Origin: JACVRM01 sp963809765
Lineage (GTDB): Bacteria > Actinomycetota > Thermoleophilia > Gaiellales > Gaiellaceae
Assembly (NCBI GenBank): GCA_963809765.1
Contig: CAWEKT010000001.1
Coordinates: 868,001 to 932,000, forward strand
Reading direction: 5' to 3'
Length of the DNA stretch: 64,000 nucleotides
Program-made: the position numbers and the translations under genes
In this document: in pieces, positions 44,623 through 53,124 of the stretch
Layout of the letters: each line of letters opens with the position of its first letter
Numbering within the stretch: the first letter of the stretch is position 1
Notes under the pieces: generated by a model
Database searches by the model: none
Told to the model about the DNA's origin: nothing
The model's input: only the letters and a program-made list of their open reading frames with translations

Positions 44623-45195
44623 GTGGCCGAGGCGCACACCGAAGTCGTCGACGCTCCGCGGGATCCCGAGCGCGAAGCCCGGCGCCGCCTGGCGCTCGCG
44701 CAGCTGCGTCAGTACGGCGACCCCGTCCTGCGCATGCGCGCACGGGAGGTCGAGGAGTTCGACGCCGACCTGCGCCGGCTCGCCGAGCGGATGATGCACC
44801 TGATGGACGAGGCGGTCGGGCTCGGTCTGGCCGCCAACCAGGTCGGCGTGCTGCAGCGGATCTTCATCGTCCGCACCGGCGAGGACGAGGAGCCATTCGC
44901 CGTCGTCAACCCGGTGATCGTCCCGCGCGACGACGAGGTCGAGACCGAGGACGAGGGCTGCCTCTCGCTGCCGAACGTCCTCGTCCCGGTCGAGCGGAGC
45001 GTCAGGGTCCAGCTCCAGGCCCGTGACCTCGACGGCCGCGAGCTCGAGCTCGACCTCGAGGGGCTCGGCGCGCGCGTCGTCCAGCACGAGCTCGACCACC
45101 TGGACGGGATCCTGATGCTCGACCGCACGACGAAGGACGCTCGGCGCGAGGCGCTCGCCGTGCTTCGTCCGCGCGTCGTGCTCGAGTCGTCCTAG
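44623..45195 (+). CDS. def: Peptide deformylase
   Basis: Removes the formyl group from new proteins. 190 residues with the three metal-site motifs: GLGLAANQVG (about 65-74), EDEGCLSLPN (Cys about 114) and QHELDHLDG (HExxH type, about 154-162). fmt follows 9 bases later, the usual pair. Confidence 0.95.
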   Translation: MAEAHTEVVDAPRDPEREARRRLALAQLRQYGDPVLRMRAREVEEFDADLRRLAERMMHLMDEAVGLGLAANQVGVLQRIFIVRTGEDEEPFAVVNPVIVPRDDEVETEDEGCLSLPNVLVPVERSVRVQLQARDLDGRELELDLEGLGARVVQHELDHLDGILMLDRTTKDARREALAVLRPRVVLESS

Positions 45196-45204
45196 CCGGC
45201 GCCC

Positions 45205-46014
45205 GTGCGGATCGGTGTCGCCGCCTCGGCTCCGCTCGGCGCCGACGTGCTGGCGCGGCTCGCGGAGCGTCACGAGGTCGCCTGGCTGCTGACCCGCCCC
45301 GACCGCCCGCGGGGACGCGGCCGCCGCGTGGGAGCGACGCCCGCAAAGGAGGTCGCCGATCGGCTCCAGATCTCCGCGAGGCAGCCGGAGCGGCTCGGAC
45401 CCGACTTCGAGGTCGACGTGCCGGTCGTGGTCGTGGCGGCGTACGGCGCACTCATCCCGGCGGTCCTGCTCGACCGGGCCCTGTGGCTCAACGTTCACCC
45501 CTCGCTGCTGCCGCGCTGGCGCGGGGCGGCGCCCGTCGAGCGCGCGATCCTCGCCGGCGACCAGGAGACCGGCGTCACCATCCACCGCACGACGCCCGAG
45601 CTCGACGCGGGGCCGATCGCCGCACAGCGCGCCTTTCCGATCGGTGCCGGCGACGATGCGGGCGCCGTCTATGCCCGCGCCGGCGAGCTCGCAGCCGAGC
45701 TTCTGGACGAGGTGCTCCCCGAGCCGTCCTTCCAGCCGCAGCCCGAGCAGGGCATCACCTACGCGGACAAGCTGACGGCCGCCGACCGCGAGCTGGATCT
45801 CGGCCGGGGGCCGGCGGAGGCGCTGCAGCGGATCCGGGCGCTCGCGCCCCACATCGGCGCCAGGCTCGTCGTCAACGACCGTCCACTGACGGTGGCGCGC
45901 GTGGCGGGCAGGACGCGGACGGGCTCGTGGTCGACGGGCTCGAGCTGCTGGAGGTGCAGCCGGAGGGCCGGCGGCGGATGTCCGGTGCCGAGTACCTCCG
46001 CGTACGGCCGGTGA
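45205..46014 (+). CDS. fmt: Methionyl-tRNA formyltransferase, frameshifted near the end
   Basis: Formylates initiator Met-tRNA using 10-formyl-THF. NVHPSLLPRWRGAAPVERAI is the catalytic signature (Asn and His about residues 94-96), followed by GVTIHRTTPELDAGPI with the catalytic aspartate. The C-terminal tRNA-binding domain ends in another frame: QDADGLVVDGLELLEVQPEG follows LTVARVAG after a one-base loss near 45910, then MSGAEYLR. The exact end is uncertain; TGA 46012-46014 is the first stop in the original frame. Confidence 0.9.
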   Translation: MRIGVAASAPLGADVLARLAERHEVAWLLTRPDRPRGRGRRVGATPAKEVADRLQISARQPERLGPDFEVDVPVVVVAAYGALIPAVLLDRALWLNVHPSLLPRWRGAAPVERAILAGDQETGVTIHRTTPELDAGPIAAQRAFPIGAGDDAGAVYARAGELAAELLDEVLPEPSFQPQPEQGITYADKLTAADRELDLGRGPAEALQRIRALAPHIGARLVVNDRPLTVARVAGRTRTGSWSTGSSCWRCSRRAGGGCPVPSTSAYGR

Positions 46015-46118
46015 CCTCGATGGTCGCCGGCGACAGGGTCCCCGGCGCGGTCGCCCACTGTGCGCGACGCGCTCAGACGACCTGCCGCGCGACCTACTGC
46101 AGGAGCGCGACCGACCGC

Positions 46119-47366
46119 ATGACCGCCACCGCCGCCCGCCGCGCCGCGTTCTCGGTCGTGCGCCGCGTCTTCGAGGACGACGCCTACGCCGACCGGGCGC
46201 TCGCGGCGGCCGCCTCCGGCCTGGACGAGCGCGACCGCGCCTTCGCCCAGCAGCTGGCCTACGGGACTGTGCAGCGCGTCCGGACGCTCGACCACGCGAT
46301 CGACATGCTCGGCCGGCGTCCGGTTCGCAAGCTCGACGCGCCGGTGCGGGCGGCCCTGCGACTCGGCGCCTACCAGGTCGCCTTCCTCGACGGCGTGCCG
46401 GCGCACGCTGCCGCGAGCGAGAGCGTGGAGCTGGTTCGCGGAGCCGGTCTCGAACGAGCGGTCGCGTTCACGAACGCCGTCATGCGCCGCCTGACCGAGG
46501 GCGCGCGCGAGCTCGTGGCGGGGCTGACGGAGCGGACGCCGGCCGAGGCCGCGCTCCTGCACTCGTATCCCGAGTGGGTCGCCGAGACGTTCTGGCGCGA
46601 GTGGAGCGCGGAGGGCGCGCTGGCGCTCATGCGCGCCCAGAACGAGCCGCCCGAGACCGTTGTCCGGGTCAACCGGCGGCGTCCGGACGCAGGAGCGGTG
46701 GCGGGCGACCGCGACGCACTGCTGCCCGATGCGCTGCAGGTGCCGCGCGTCGATCCCGACGCGCTGGCCCGCGGGCTGATCTGGCCGCAAAGCCGCGGCT
46801 CCCAGCTCGCCGGGCTCGCGGTCGGAGCGACGGGGGGCGAGCGGACGCTCGATCTCTGCGCGGCGCCGGGGGGCAAGGCGACACAGCTCGCCGGCGAGGT
46901 CGTGGCCGTGGAGAAGCACGAGGGCCGCGCACGCGAGCTGCGTGCCAACTGCGAGCGCCTCGGCGCTACCAACGTCACCGTGGTGCACGCCGACGCCCTC
47001 GACCTGCCGGCCGAGCTCTCCGGCTTCGACCGGGCGCTCGTGGATGCGCCGTGCTCGGGGCTGGGCGTGCTGGCGGCGCGGCCTGACCTCCGCTGGCGCG
47101 CGCAGCCGCTGCCCGAGCTCCAGGCGCAGCTCGTGCAAGCTGCAGCCGAGCGGGTGCGCCCAGGCGGGACGGTCACCTACTCGGTCTGCACCATGAACGC
47201 CGAGGAGAACGACGCGGTCGTCGACGCGTGCGGCCTGGAGATCGATTCGTCGCTCGGCGACGAGTGGCCGGCCTTCCGGCATCCGGCGCGGCCGGAGTTC
47301 CTGCTCACCCTGCCGCACGTCCACCGCACCTCCGGCTTCTTCATCGCCAGGCTGCGGGTTCGCTGA
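46119..47366 (+). CDS. rsmB: 16S rRNA (cytosine-C5) methyltransferase RsmB
   Basis: Methylates C967-type position of 16S rRNA. The NusB-like N-terminal domain (about 1-140) starts TATAARRAAFSVVRRVFEDD. The SAM-binding motif is LDLCAAPGGKATQLAG, motif IV DAPCSGLGVL and motif VI SVCTMNAEEND with the catalytic cysteine. 415 residues. ATG 46119 is the first plausible start after fmt; the frame is open further up, so the N-terminus is approximate. Confidence 0.9.
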   Translation: MTATAARRAAFSVVRRVFEDDAYADRALAAAASGLDERDRAFAQQLAYGTVQRVRTLDHAIDMLGRRPVRKLDAPVRAALRLGAYQVAFLDGVPAHAAASESVELVRGAGLERAVAFTNAVMRRLTEGARELVAGLTERTPAEAALLHSYPEWVAETFWREWSAEGALALMRAQNEPPETVVRVNRRRPDAGAVAGDRDALLPDALQVPRVDPDALARGLIWPQSRGSQLAGLAVGATGGERTLDLCAAPGGKATQLAGEVVAVEKHEGRARELRANCERLGATNVTVVHADALDLPAELSGFDRALVDAPCSGLGVLAARPDLRWRAQPLPELQAQLVQAAAERVRPGGTVTYSVCTMNAEENDAVVDACGLEIDSSLGDEWPAFRHPARPEFLLTLPHVHRTSGFFIARLRVR

Positions 47367-47370
47367 GAAG

Positions 47371-48069
47371 ATGCCGCGCGTGGCGGGCTGGGCGGAGTGG
47401 GTGCGCGACGGCGTCGAGGTCGAGCCGTCGCTCTACGCGGCGGACTTCGCCAGGCTGGGCGACGAGGTCGAGCTGATGCTCGACGCCGGCGTCCGCGTTT
47501 TCCACTTCGACGTCGGCGACGGCCACTTCGTCGAGCCGATCACGGTGGGCCCGATCGTTCTGCAGGCGATCGCCCCGCTCGTCCACGAGCGCGGCGGCGT
47601 GCTCGACTGCCACCTGATGGTCGAGAACCCCGGCAGGCACATCCCCCAGATCGCGGCCGCGGGCGGGGACAGCGTCACCGTGCACGCAGAGCTGGGCCCG
47701 ACGCAGGAGCTCGTCGCGCTTGCGCGAGCGCACGGGCTCGGAGCGGGCGTCGCCTTCAACCCGGGCACGCCGGTCGCCGATGCGGTGCGGGCGGCCGACG
47801 GGGCCGACCTCGTGCTCTGCATGTCCATCTGGCCCGGCTACTCGGGGCAGGCGTTCATGCCCGAGGCGCTGCCTCGCATCGCCGAGCTGCGGGCGTCACT
47901 GCCTGAGGGCGTGCACGTCCAGGTCGACGGCGGCGTCGACGCCGGCAACGTCCGCGACCTCCGCGAGGCCGGCGCCAGCCTGCTCGTCGCGGGCTCGGCG
48001 ATCTTTTCCTCGGCCGACCCGGCGGCCGCCTACCGCGAGCTCGTCTCCGCCGCCGGCGTGCGCGTGTGA
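47371..48069 (+). CDS. rpe: Ribulose-phosphate 3-epimerase
   Basis: Interconverts ribulose 5-phosphate and xylulose 5-phosphate. 232 residues; metal and catalytic residues are visible in FHFDVGDGHFVEPITVGP, CHLMVENP and VDGGVDAGNVRDL. It is 4 bases after rsmB and overlaps ribD by four bases (GTGA). Ribulose 5-phosphate is also the substrate of RibB, which may explain the linkage. Confidence 0.93.
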   Translation: MPRVAGWAEWVRDGVEVEPSLYAADFARLGDEVELMLDAGVRVFHFDVGDGHFVEPITVGPIVLQAIAPLVHERGGVLDCHLMVENPGRHIPQIAAAGGDSVTVHAELGPTQELVALARAHGLGAGVAFNPGTPVADAVRAADGADLVLCMSIWPGYSGQAFMPEALPRIAELRASLPEGVHVQVDGGVDAGNVRDLREAGASLLVAGSAIFSSADPAAAYRELVSAAGVRV

Positions 48070-49034
48070 CCGAGGAGGACGAGGGCTACCTTCGGCGGGC
48101 GCTCGAGCTGGCCGAGCACGGGCGCGGTATCACGCATCCCAACCCGCTCGTCGGCGCCGTCGCCGTTCTCGACGACACGATCGTGGGAGAGGGTTGGCAC
48201 GAGCGAGCGGGCGGACCCCATGCCGAGGTCACCGCGCTCGACGCGGCCGGTGCACGGGCGTCCGCAGCGACGCTCTACGTGACGCTCGAGCCCTGCGCAC
48301 ACCATGGGCGGACGCCGCCGTGCGCAGACGCGGTGCTCGCCGCGGGCATCAGCCGCCTCGTGGTCGGCGCGGTCGACCCGGACCCCCGCACGGGCGGCCG
48401 GAGCCTCGAGCGCCTGCGCGAGGCCGGGCTCGACGTCGAGGTGGCGACCGGCGAGCTCGGCCGGGCAGCCCGCGAGCAGAACGAGGCCTGGCGCACGTGG
48501 GTCGAGCACGGCCGGCCGTTCGTGACGCTGAAGCTCGCGGCCACGCTCGACGGGCGCGTCACCGTGCCGGGATCTCGCTGGGTCTCCGGTGCCGAGAGCC
48601 GGCGGCTCGTGCACGAGCTGCGGGCCGCCTCCGACGCGGTGGCGGTGGGGATGGGTACCGCCCGGGCCGACCACCCGCGGCTCGACGCGCGCGACGTGCC
48701 GGCTCTGCGCCAGCCGCGCCGGCTCGTGTTCGGGCAGGGGCCGCTGCCGGAAGGGCTCGACCTGGAGCTGCGCACGGGACCGCTGGCCGAGGAGCTGGCG
48801 GCCCTCGCGGCAGACGGGGTGCAGTCGCTGCTGCTCGAAGGCGGGCCGACGCTCGCCGCCTCGTTCCTCGAGGGCGACCTCGTCGACAAGCTCCTGCTCT
48901 TCGTGGCGCCGCTGCTCGGCGGCGACGGGCCTCACCTGCTCGGACGCCCCGTCGACCTGATCAGCGTCTACGGTGTGACCGGACGTCCGTGCGGAGAGGA
49001 CGTCCTTTTGACTGCGTATGTCCACGAGCCCTGA
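48066..49034 (+). CDS. ribD: Bifunctional riboflavin biosynthesis deaminase/reductase
   Basis: Deaminates and reduces the pyrimidine intermediate. 322 residues. Deaminase domain: HPNPLVGAV, GGPHAEVTAL (HAE zinc site) and EPCAHHGRTPPCADAV. Reductase domain from about residue 145: LKLAATLDGRV and LLLEGGPTLAASFL. Both domains are complete. No FMN riboswitch precedes the riboflavin genes. Confidence 0.95.
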   Translation: MTEEDEGYLRRALELAEHGRGITHPNPLVGAVAVLDDTIVGEGWHERAGGPHAEVTALDAAGARASAATLYVTLEPCAHHGRTPPCADAVLAAGISRLVVGAVDPDPRTGGRSLERLREAGLDVEVATGELGRAAREQNEAWRTWVEHGRPFVTLKLAATLDGRVTVPGSRWVSGAESRRLVHELRAASDAVAVGMGTARADHPRLDARDVPALRQPRRLVFGQGPLPEGLDLELRTGPLAEELAALAADGVQSLLLEGGPTLAASFLEGDLVDKLLLFVAPLLGGDGPHLLGRPVDLISVYGVTGRPCGEDVLLTAYVHEP

Positions 49035-49269
49035 CACCTCGAGCCGAGCTGCCGACCACCTCGTGGCGGTGCTGTCGCAGTGGCTCGCGGGCCACGTCCG
49101 CGACGACGAGCTGCTGGCCGCCGTCGAGCGCGTCAGCGCCGGAGAGCTCAGTGCCGACCAGAGCGAGGCGGTCGAAGAGCTCCTGACCGAGCTGCGCGAT
49201 CCGAACGGACACGCGGGCGAGCTGAACATGCTCGCGCGCGAGACGATCCAGGTTCTCTGCTTCGGATAG
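49018..49269 (+). CDS. 83-residue protein of unknown function
   Basis: ATG 49018 lies inside the end of ribD (17-base overlap), suggesting coupling. The product is a helical acidic protein (LVAVLSQWLAGHVRDDEL, VEELLTELRDP) ending QVLCFG. No known domain. It is tail-to-tail with the next gene with no base between stops. Confidence 0.55.
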   Translation: MSTSPDTSSRAADHLVAVLSQWLAGHVRDDELLAAVERVSAGELSADQSEAVEELLTELRDPNGHAGELNMLARETIQVLCFG

Positions 49270-49614
49270 CTACGGCAGCGGCGCGAAGGAGACGCGCGTG
49301 ATCGCGTCGTCGGCGACCTCGAAGGACGCGCTCGCGGGCACGACCTGTGCGACCTCGCCACCCTCGGCCCAGCGCATCACGTAGCGGCCCGTGAGGACGA
49401 CGACCTCGCCGTCGTCCGCCTCGTCCTCCTCGAAGGTCTCGCGCATCGGCGCGGCCTCCGCGCCGGCGCCGTGCTCGAGGAAGGCGGCCCGGCCACGGAG
49501 CGTTCCGCCGGGCAGCACGACCTCGGCGTCGGGAGCCAGCAGGGCGGCGGCCTCCTCGCGGTCGCCGCGGTTGAGCGCGTCCACGTAGCTGCGGGCAAGG
49601 TCGAGAGCGGCCAC
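49270..49614 (-). CDS. NTF2/SnoaL-like protein
   Basis: 114 residues: one cone-shaped alpha+beta domain of the nuclear transport factor 2 fold, recognised by ARSYVDALNRGDREEAAALLAPDAEVVLPGG and a following RGRAAFLEH. Could be a small enzyme or ligand-binding protein; catalytic residues are not clear. GTG 49614 is fixed by GATACT 7 bases upstream. Divergent from ribE. Confidence 0.75.
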   Translation of the reverse strand: MAALDLARSYVDALNRGDREEAAALLAPDAEVVLPGGTLRGRAAFLEHGAGAEAAPMRETFEEDEADDGEVVVLTGRYVMRWAEGGEVAQVVPASASFEVADDAITRVSFAPLP

Positions 49615-49621
49615 GCGGCGG

Positions 49622-49627
49622 AGTATC
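49622..49627 (-). promoter_or_regulatory. -10 element of the NTF2-like gene
   Basis: GATACT on the minus strand, 7 bases before the start. Confidence 0.4.
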
Positions 49628-49634
49628 GCGCCTC

Positions 49635-49640
49635 TAGCCT
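49635..49640 (+). promoter_or_regulatory. -10 element of ribE
   Basis: TAGCCT, 7 bases before GTG 49648. Confidence 0.5.
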
Positions 49641-49647
49641 TGTCGTC

Positions 49648-50248
49648 GTGTTCACGGGGATCGTGCGGGAGATCGGCCGCGTCGCGTCGGCCGAACGGAC
49701 GGGCGGCGGGCTCGACGGTCGTGGTCGAGGCGCCGGGCACGGCCGCCGCGAGCGTGGTCGGCGACTCGGTCGCGATCGCGGGCTGCTGCCTGACTGCCAC
49801 CGCCGTCGCAGACGGACGCCTGTCGTTCCATGCGGTTCCCGAGACGCTCGCGCGGACGACGCTCGACCGCCTCGCCGCGGGCGACGCGGTCAACGTCGAG
49901 CCGGCGCTGCGCGCCGGCGAGCCCCTCGGCGGCCACTACGTCCAGGGCCACGTCGACGGGATCGGCCGCGTGCGCTCGGCGAGCGAGGAGGGCGACGGGC
50001 GCCGGCTGTGGATCGAGCTCGACGAGGAGCTGCTGCGCTTCTGCGTGGAGAAGGGCTCGATCACGGTGGACGGCGTGTCGCTCACCGTCGCGGAGCTGGC
50101 CGGCGACGCCTTCGCGGTCGCGCTCGTGCCCCACACGCTCGAGCGCACGACCCTGGGCGACGCGTCCTCGGGCGACGCGGTCAACGTCGAGGTCGACGTG
50201 CTGGCCAAGTACGTCGAGCGTCTGCTCGCCGGGCGCGAGACGGCCTGA
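49648..50248 (+). CDS. ribE: Riboflavin synthase alpha chain, one frameshift
   Basis: Dismutates dimethylribityllumazine to riboflavin. MFTGIVREIGRV is the universal N-terminus; after one extra base near 49708 the sequence continues STVVVEAPGTAA, SVAIAGCCLTAT, GHYVQGHVDG (end of the first barrel), then the second repeat with GSITVDGVSLTV and LVPHTLERTTLG. About 200 residues. The -10 element fixes the start. Confidence 0.92.
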
Positions 50249-50296
50249 CCGGACGTCAGGGACACCGCTCGGCCCGGTCGGCGGCCGCGCCGTCGT

Positions 50297-50302
50297 TACG
50301 AT
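50297..50302 (+). promoter_or_regulatory. -10 element of ribBA
   Basis: TACGAT, 7 bases before GTG 50310. Confidence 0.5.
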
Positions 50303-50309
50303 CCTCCGC

Positions 50310-51579
50310 GTGACGTCGACGCTCGAACCGCACACGGCCAGGGACGCCGCCTTCGCCACGGTCGAGGAGGCCGTCGAGGACATCCGGCACGGCAAGTTCG
50401 TCGTGGTCGTGGATGCGCCCGACCGCGAGAACGAGGGCGACCTCGTCATCGCCGCGCAGTTCGCGACGCCGGAGGCGATCAACTTCATGGCCACGCACGC
50501 GCGCGGGCTGATCTGCCTCGCGCTGACCGAGGCGCGCTGCGACGAGCTCGGGCTGCCGCCGATGACGCCGCAGAACGAGACGCCGCTCGGCACGGCCTTC
50601 ACCGTCTCCGTCGAAGCGCGGGAGGGCGTCACGACGGGCATCTCGGCGCACGACCGGTCGCGCACGATCCAGGTGGCGATCGACCCGGGCAAGGACGCCG
50701 GCGACCTCGTCCGCCCGGGCCACGTCTTCCCGCTGCGCGCCCGCGAGGGCGGGGTGCTGCGGCGCGCCGGCCAGACGGAGGCCGCGGTCGACCTCGCGCG
50801 GCTGGCCGGCCTCATCCCCGCCGGAGTCGTCTGCGAGATCATGCGCGAGGACGGGACGATGGCCCGCATCCCGGACCTCGTCGACTACTGCCACCGGCAC
50901 GACCTCAAGCTGCTGACGGTCGCCGACCTGATCGAGTACCGGCGGCGCACCGAGAAGCTGGTCGAGCGCACGACCACCGTGCGCCTCCCGACCCCGTACG
51001 GCGAGTTTCGCGCCGTCGCCTTCCGGGAGACGCTCACGCGGCAAGCCGCACGTCGCGCTCGTCAAGGGCGAGGTGGAGGGCGCCGAGAACGTGCTCGTCC
51101 GCGTGCACTCCGAGTGCCTCACCGGCGACGTCTTCCACTCGCAGCTCTGCGACTGCGGCGAGCAGCTCGAGCAGGCGCTGCAGCAGATCGGCGCCGAGGA
51201 GCGCGGCGTGCTGCTCTACATGTCGCAGGAGGGCCGCGGCATCGGCCTGCTCAACAAGCTGCGCGCCTACGAGCTGCAGCAGGAGGGGCTCGACACGGTC
51301 GAGGCCAACCTGAAGCTCGGCTTCCAGGCCGACGCGCGCGAGTGGGGGATCGGCAACCAGATCCTCGCCGAGCTCGGGCTGACGACGATCAGGATCCTCA
51401 CCAACAACCCGAAGAAGCTGACCGGGCTCGAGGGCTACGGGCTCACGGTCGTCGAGCAGGTGCCGATCGAGGTGCCGCCGAACGCCGAGAATCGCCGTTA
51501 CCTGGCGACGAAGCGCGACCGCCTCGGGCACCGGCTCCACCACCAGGACATCCGCTTCGGGGACGAGGAGGACGAGTGA
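50310..51579 (+). CDS. ribBA: Bifunctional DHBP synthase / GTP cyclohydrolase II, one frameshift
   Basis: Supplies both precursors of lumazine. RibB half (1-205): DAPDRENEGDLV, THARGLICLAL, TGISAHDRS. RibA half follows: after one extra base near 51042 the frame continues GKPHVALVKGEVEG, with the zinc site in ECLTGDVFHSQLCDCGEQL and the GTP site EGRGIGLLNKL, then LTNNPKKLTGLEG. The gene overlaps ribH by four bases (GTGA). Confidence 0.94.
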
Positions 51580-52205
51580 GCCAGCCGGCCGACGACCTGC
51601 AGCTCCCGGTGGCCGAGCCGCCGCAGGAGCAGGAGGAGGAGGCCGTGCCGGCGCTCCGGCCGCCCGGCGCGCCCCAGGACGCCGCGCCGACCGAGCATGC
51701 GGCCGGCGAGCTCCGTGTCCCGGACGGGTACGCGGTGATCGAGGGCGAGCCGAGCGGCAGCGGGCTCAACGTCGGCATCGTGGTCAGCCGGTTCAACGGC
51801 GAGGTGACGACGCTGATGCTCGAGCGCGCGCTGGAGGCGCTCGAGGCCGAGGGCGTCGCCCGGGAGGCGATCACCGTCGCCCCGGTCCCCGGTGCGTTCG
51901 AGCTGCCGCTGGCGGCGATGGCGCTCGCCAAGACGCGCCGCTACGCCTGCGTGGTCGCGCTCGGAGCCGTCATCCGCGGCGAGACCGCGCACTTCGACTA
52001 CGTGGCCGGCGAGGCCGCGAGCGGCATTCAGCTGGCCGCGCTCGAGACGGGCGTGCCGGTCTCGTTCGGCGTGCTCACCTGCGACACGACGGAGCAGGCG
52101 CTCGCACGCATCGAGCGGGCGGGGGACGCGGCGCGCTCGGCGCTCGAGATGGCCGACGTCTTCAGCCGCATCCGCGCCAACGGCGCCCAGGCCGCCGCGC
52201 GTTAG
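51576..52205 (+). CDS. ribH: 6,7-dimethyl-8-ribityllumazine synthase with an N-terminal extension
   Basis: Condenses the two precursors made by RibBA and RibD. The lumazine synthase core (about residues 62-209) shows VGIVVSRFNGEVT, PGAFELPLAAMAL, GAVIRGETAHFDYV (catalytic His) and GVLTCDT. From GTG 51576 there is an extra head of about 55 residues rich in Q, E, P and A (EPPQEQEEEAVPAL), not present in ordinary 155-residue enzymes. The overlap with ribBA supports this start; the head may decorate the capsid surface. Confidence 0.9.
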   Translation: MSQPADDLQLPVAEPPQEQEEEAVPALRPPGAPQDAAPTEHAAGELRVPDGYAVIEGEPSGSGLNVGIVVSRFNGEVTTLMLERALEALEAEGVAREAITVAPVPGAFELPLAAMALAKTRRYACVVALGAVIRGETAHFDYVAGEAASGIQLAALETGVPVSFGVLTCDTTEQALARIERAGDAARSALEMADVFSRIRANGAQAAAR

Positions 52206-52214
52206 CGACGTGTG

Positions 52215-52365
52215 CCGTATCGGCGGAGCCGAGCTTGCTCGGCGCAGCCACAGCGCGGCGCGGCGCGTCTGATCAGACAGCCAACGTGCCCCGACCGTCA
52301 GCCGGAGGGGGTAGCTCGAAGGGGGAACTAGCCGTTCCCCCTTCGAGAGAGCAACGCGCGCAGCG
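52215..52365 (-). repeat. Diverged copy of the dispersed intergenic element, copy 5
   Basis: Between ribH and rpmB. It holds a perfect 14-bp hairpin (CTCGAAGGGGGAAC 52315-52328, GTTCCCCCTTCGAG 52334-52347, loop TAGCC), a smaller palindrome GCCGAGC-TT-GCTCGGC (52228-52243), and GCGCGTCTGATCAG, which matches the GCGCGTCTGACCAG of copy 2. Relation to the family is plausible but weaker. Confidence 0.5.
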
Positions 52366-52391
52366 CGAGCGGTCACCCCGACGGCCTCCGC

Positions 52392-52397
52392 TACACT
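52392..52397 (+). promoter_or_regulatory. -10 element of rpmB
   Basis: TACACT, 10 bases before ATG 52408, so a leader of a few bases at most. Confidence 0.4.
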
Positions 52398-52407
52398 CGC
52401 CGGCGCC

Positions 52408-52599
52408 ATGTCACGCGTCTGCGCCGTCTGCGGCAAGAAACCGTCCTTCGGGCACTCGAGGAGCCACTCGATGGTCGCCACCAAGCGCCGCTTCGACCCG
52501 AACCTCCAGCGCGTCCGCATGGTGCTCGCCGGCAAGCCGACGCGCGCGTACGTCTGCACGCGCTGCCTCAAGGCCGGCAAGGTCGAGAAGGCCCTCTAG
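52408..52599 (+). CDS. rpmB: 50S ribosomal protein L28
   Basis: 63-residue large-subunit protein. CAVCGKKPSFGHSRSHS opens the chain and CTRCLKAGKV closes it, so the zinc-binding four-cysteine form (C+) is present. The length is normal for L28. Confidence 0.95.
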   Translation: MSRVCAVCGKKPSFGHSRSHSMVATKRRFDPNLQRVRMVLAGKPTRAYVCTRCLKAGKVEKAL

Positions 52600-52689
52600 G
52601 CCGCCCGGCGCCAGTCCGCCCGCCGCGCTCGTCGCCGTGCCGACGTGCATCCGGCGCCTGAGTCGAGGGGTGCCGTCGGCACAGGCGGG

Positions 52690-52695
52690 TACGGT
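52690..52695 (+). promoter_or_regulatory. -10 element of the receiver-domain gene
   Basis: TACGGT, 7 bases before ATG 52703. Confidence 0.45.
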
Positions 52696-52702
52696 CCACC
52701 GG

Positions 52703-53095
52703 ATGGCCGCTCCGACCCGCGTCGTCATCGTCGAGGACAACGACGTCTTCCGCGAGGCCCTCGTGCTGCTGCTCGGCCAGCAGCCCGAGCTCGAGGTGGT
52801 CGCGGCAGTCGCCGGCGCCGAGGAGGCGCTTCACATCTGCCGGGCCGAGCGCCCGGACGTGGTGCTGATGGACTACCGCCTGCCGGGCATGGACGGCGTC
52901 AAGGCCACGACCGCGGTCCGCAGCGCCTCTCCCGGGTCGGCCGTGATCTCGCTGACCGCCTCGGCGACGCCGAGCGAGGCGCGCGCCCTCCGCGAGGCGG
53001 GCGCCGCCACGTGCCTCACGAAGGACGCGCCGCTCGAGGAGATCGTGGCGGCGCTGCTCGGCGCCGGCGAAACCGCCGAGCAGCCCGCGCGGTAG
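52703..53095 (+). CDS. Stand-alone response regulator receiver protein
   Basis: 130 residues, one receiver domain and no output domain. VVIVEDNDVFREAL gives the acidic pocket (D12, D14), LMDYRLPGMDG holds the phosphoacceptor aspartate (about residue 55), then SLTASAT (Ser/Thr) and CLTKDAP (Lys). The sequence resembles NarL-type receivers that have lost their DNA-binding part. No histidine kinase is in the window, so its partner is unknown. Confidence 0.88.
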   Translation: MAAPTRVVIVEDNDVFREALVLLLGQQPELEVVAAVAGAEEALHICRAERPDVVLMDYRLPGMDGVKATTAVRSASPGSAVISLTASATPSEARALREAGAATCLTKDAPLEEIVAALLGAGETAEQPAR

Positions 53096-53111
53096 GGCGT
53101 GTGGACCGCAC

Positions 53112-53117
53112 TAGACT
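53112..53117 (+). promoter_or_regulatory. -10 element of the cupredoxin gene
   Basis: TAGACT; the expected RNA start lies about 7 bases on, at the base of the hairpin at 53125-53144. Confidence 0.4.
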
Positions 53118-53124
53118 GGCCGCA

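Noticed and set aside
42757..45852. A 1031-codon open frame on the minus strand opposite priA, def and fmt
   Set aside because: Same reason: no motif, and the plus strand encodes three well-supported enzymes.
49018..49614. A toxin-antitoxin pair formed by the 83-residue gene and the neighbouring minus-strand gene
   Set aside because: The genes converge rather than overlap in one operon, and the second is an NTF2-like protein.
47367..50309. FMN riboswitch for the riboflavin genes
   Set aside because: ribD and ribH overlap the genes before them, ribE and ribBA have -10 hexamers 7 bases before their starts, and no RFN-like sequence is present.
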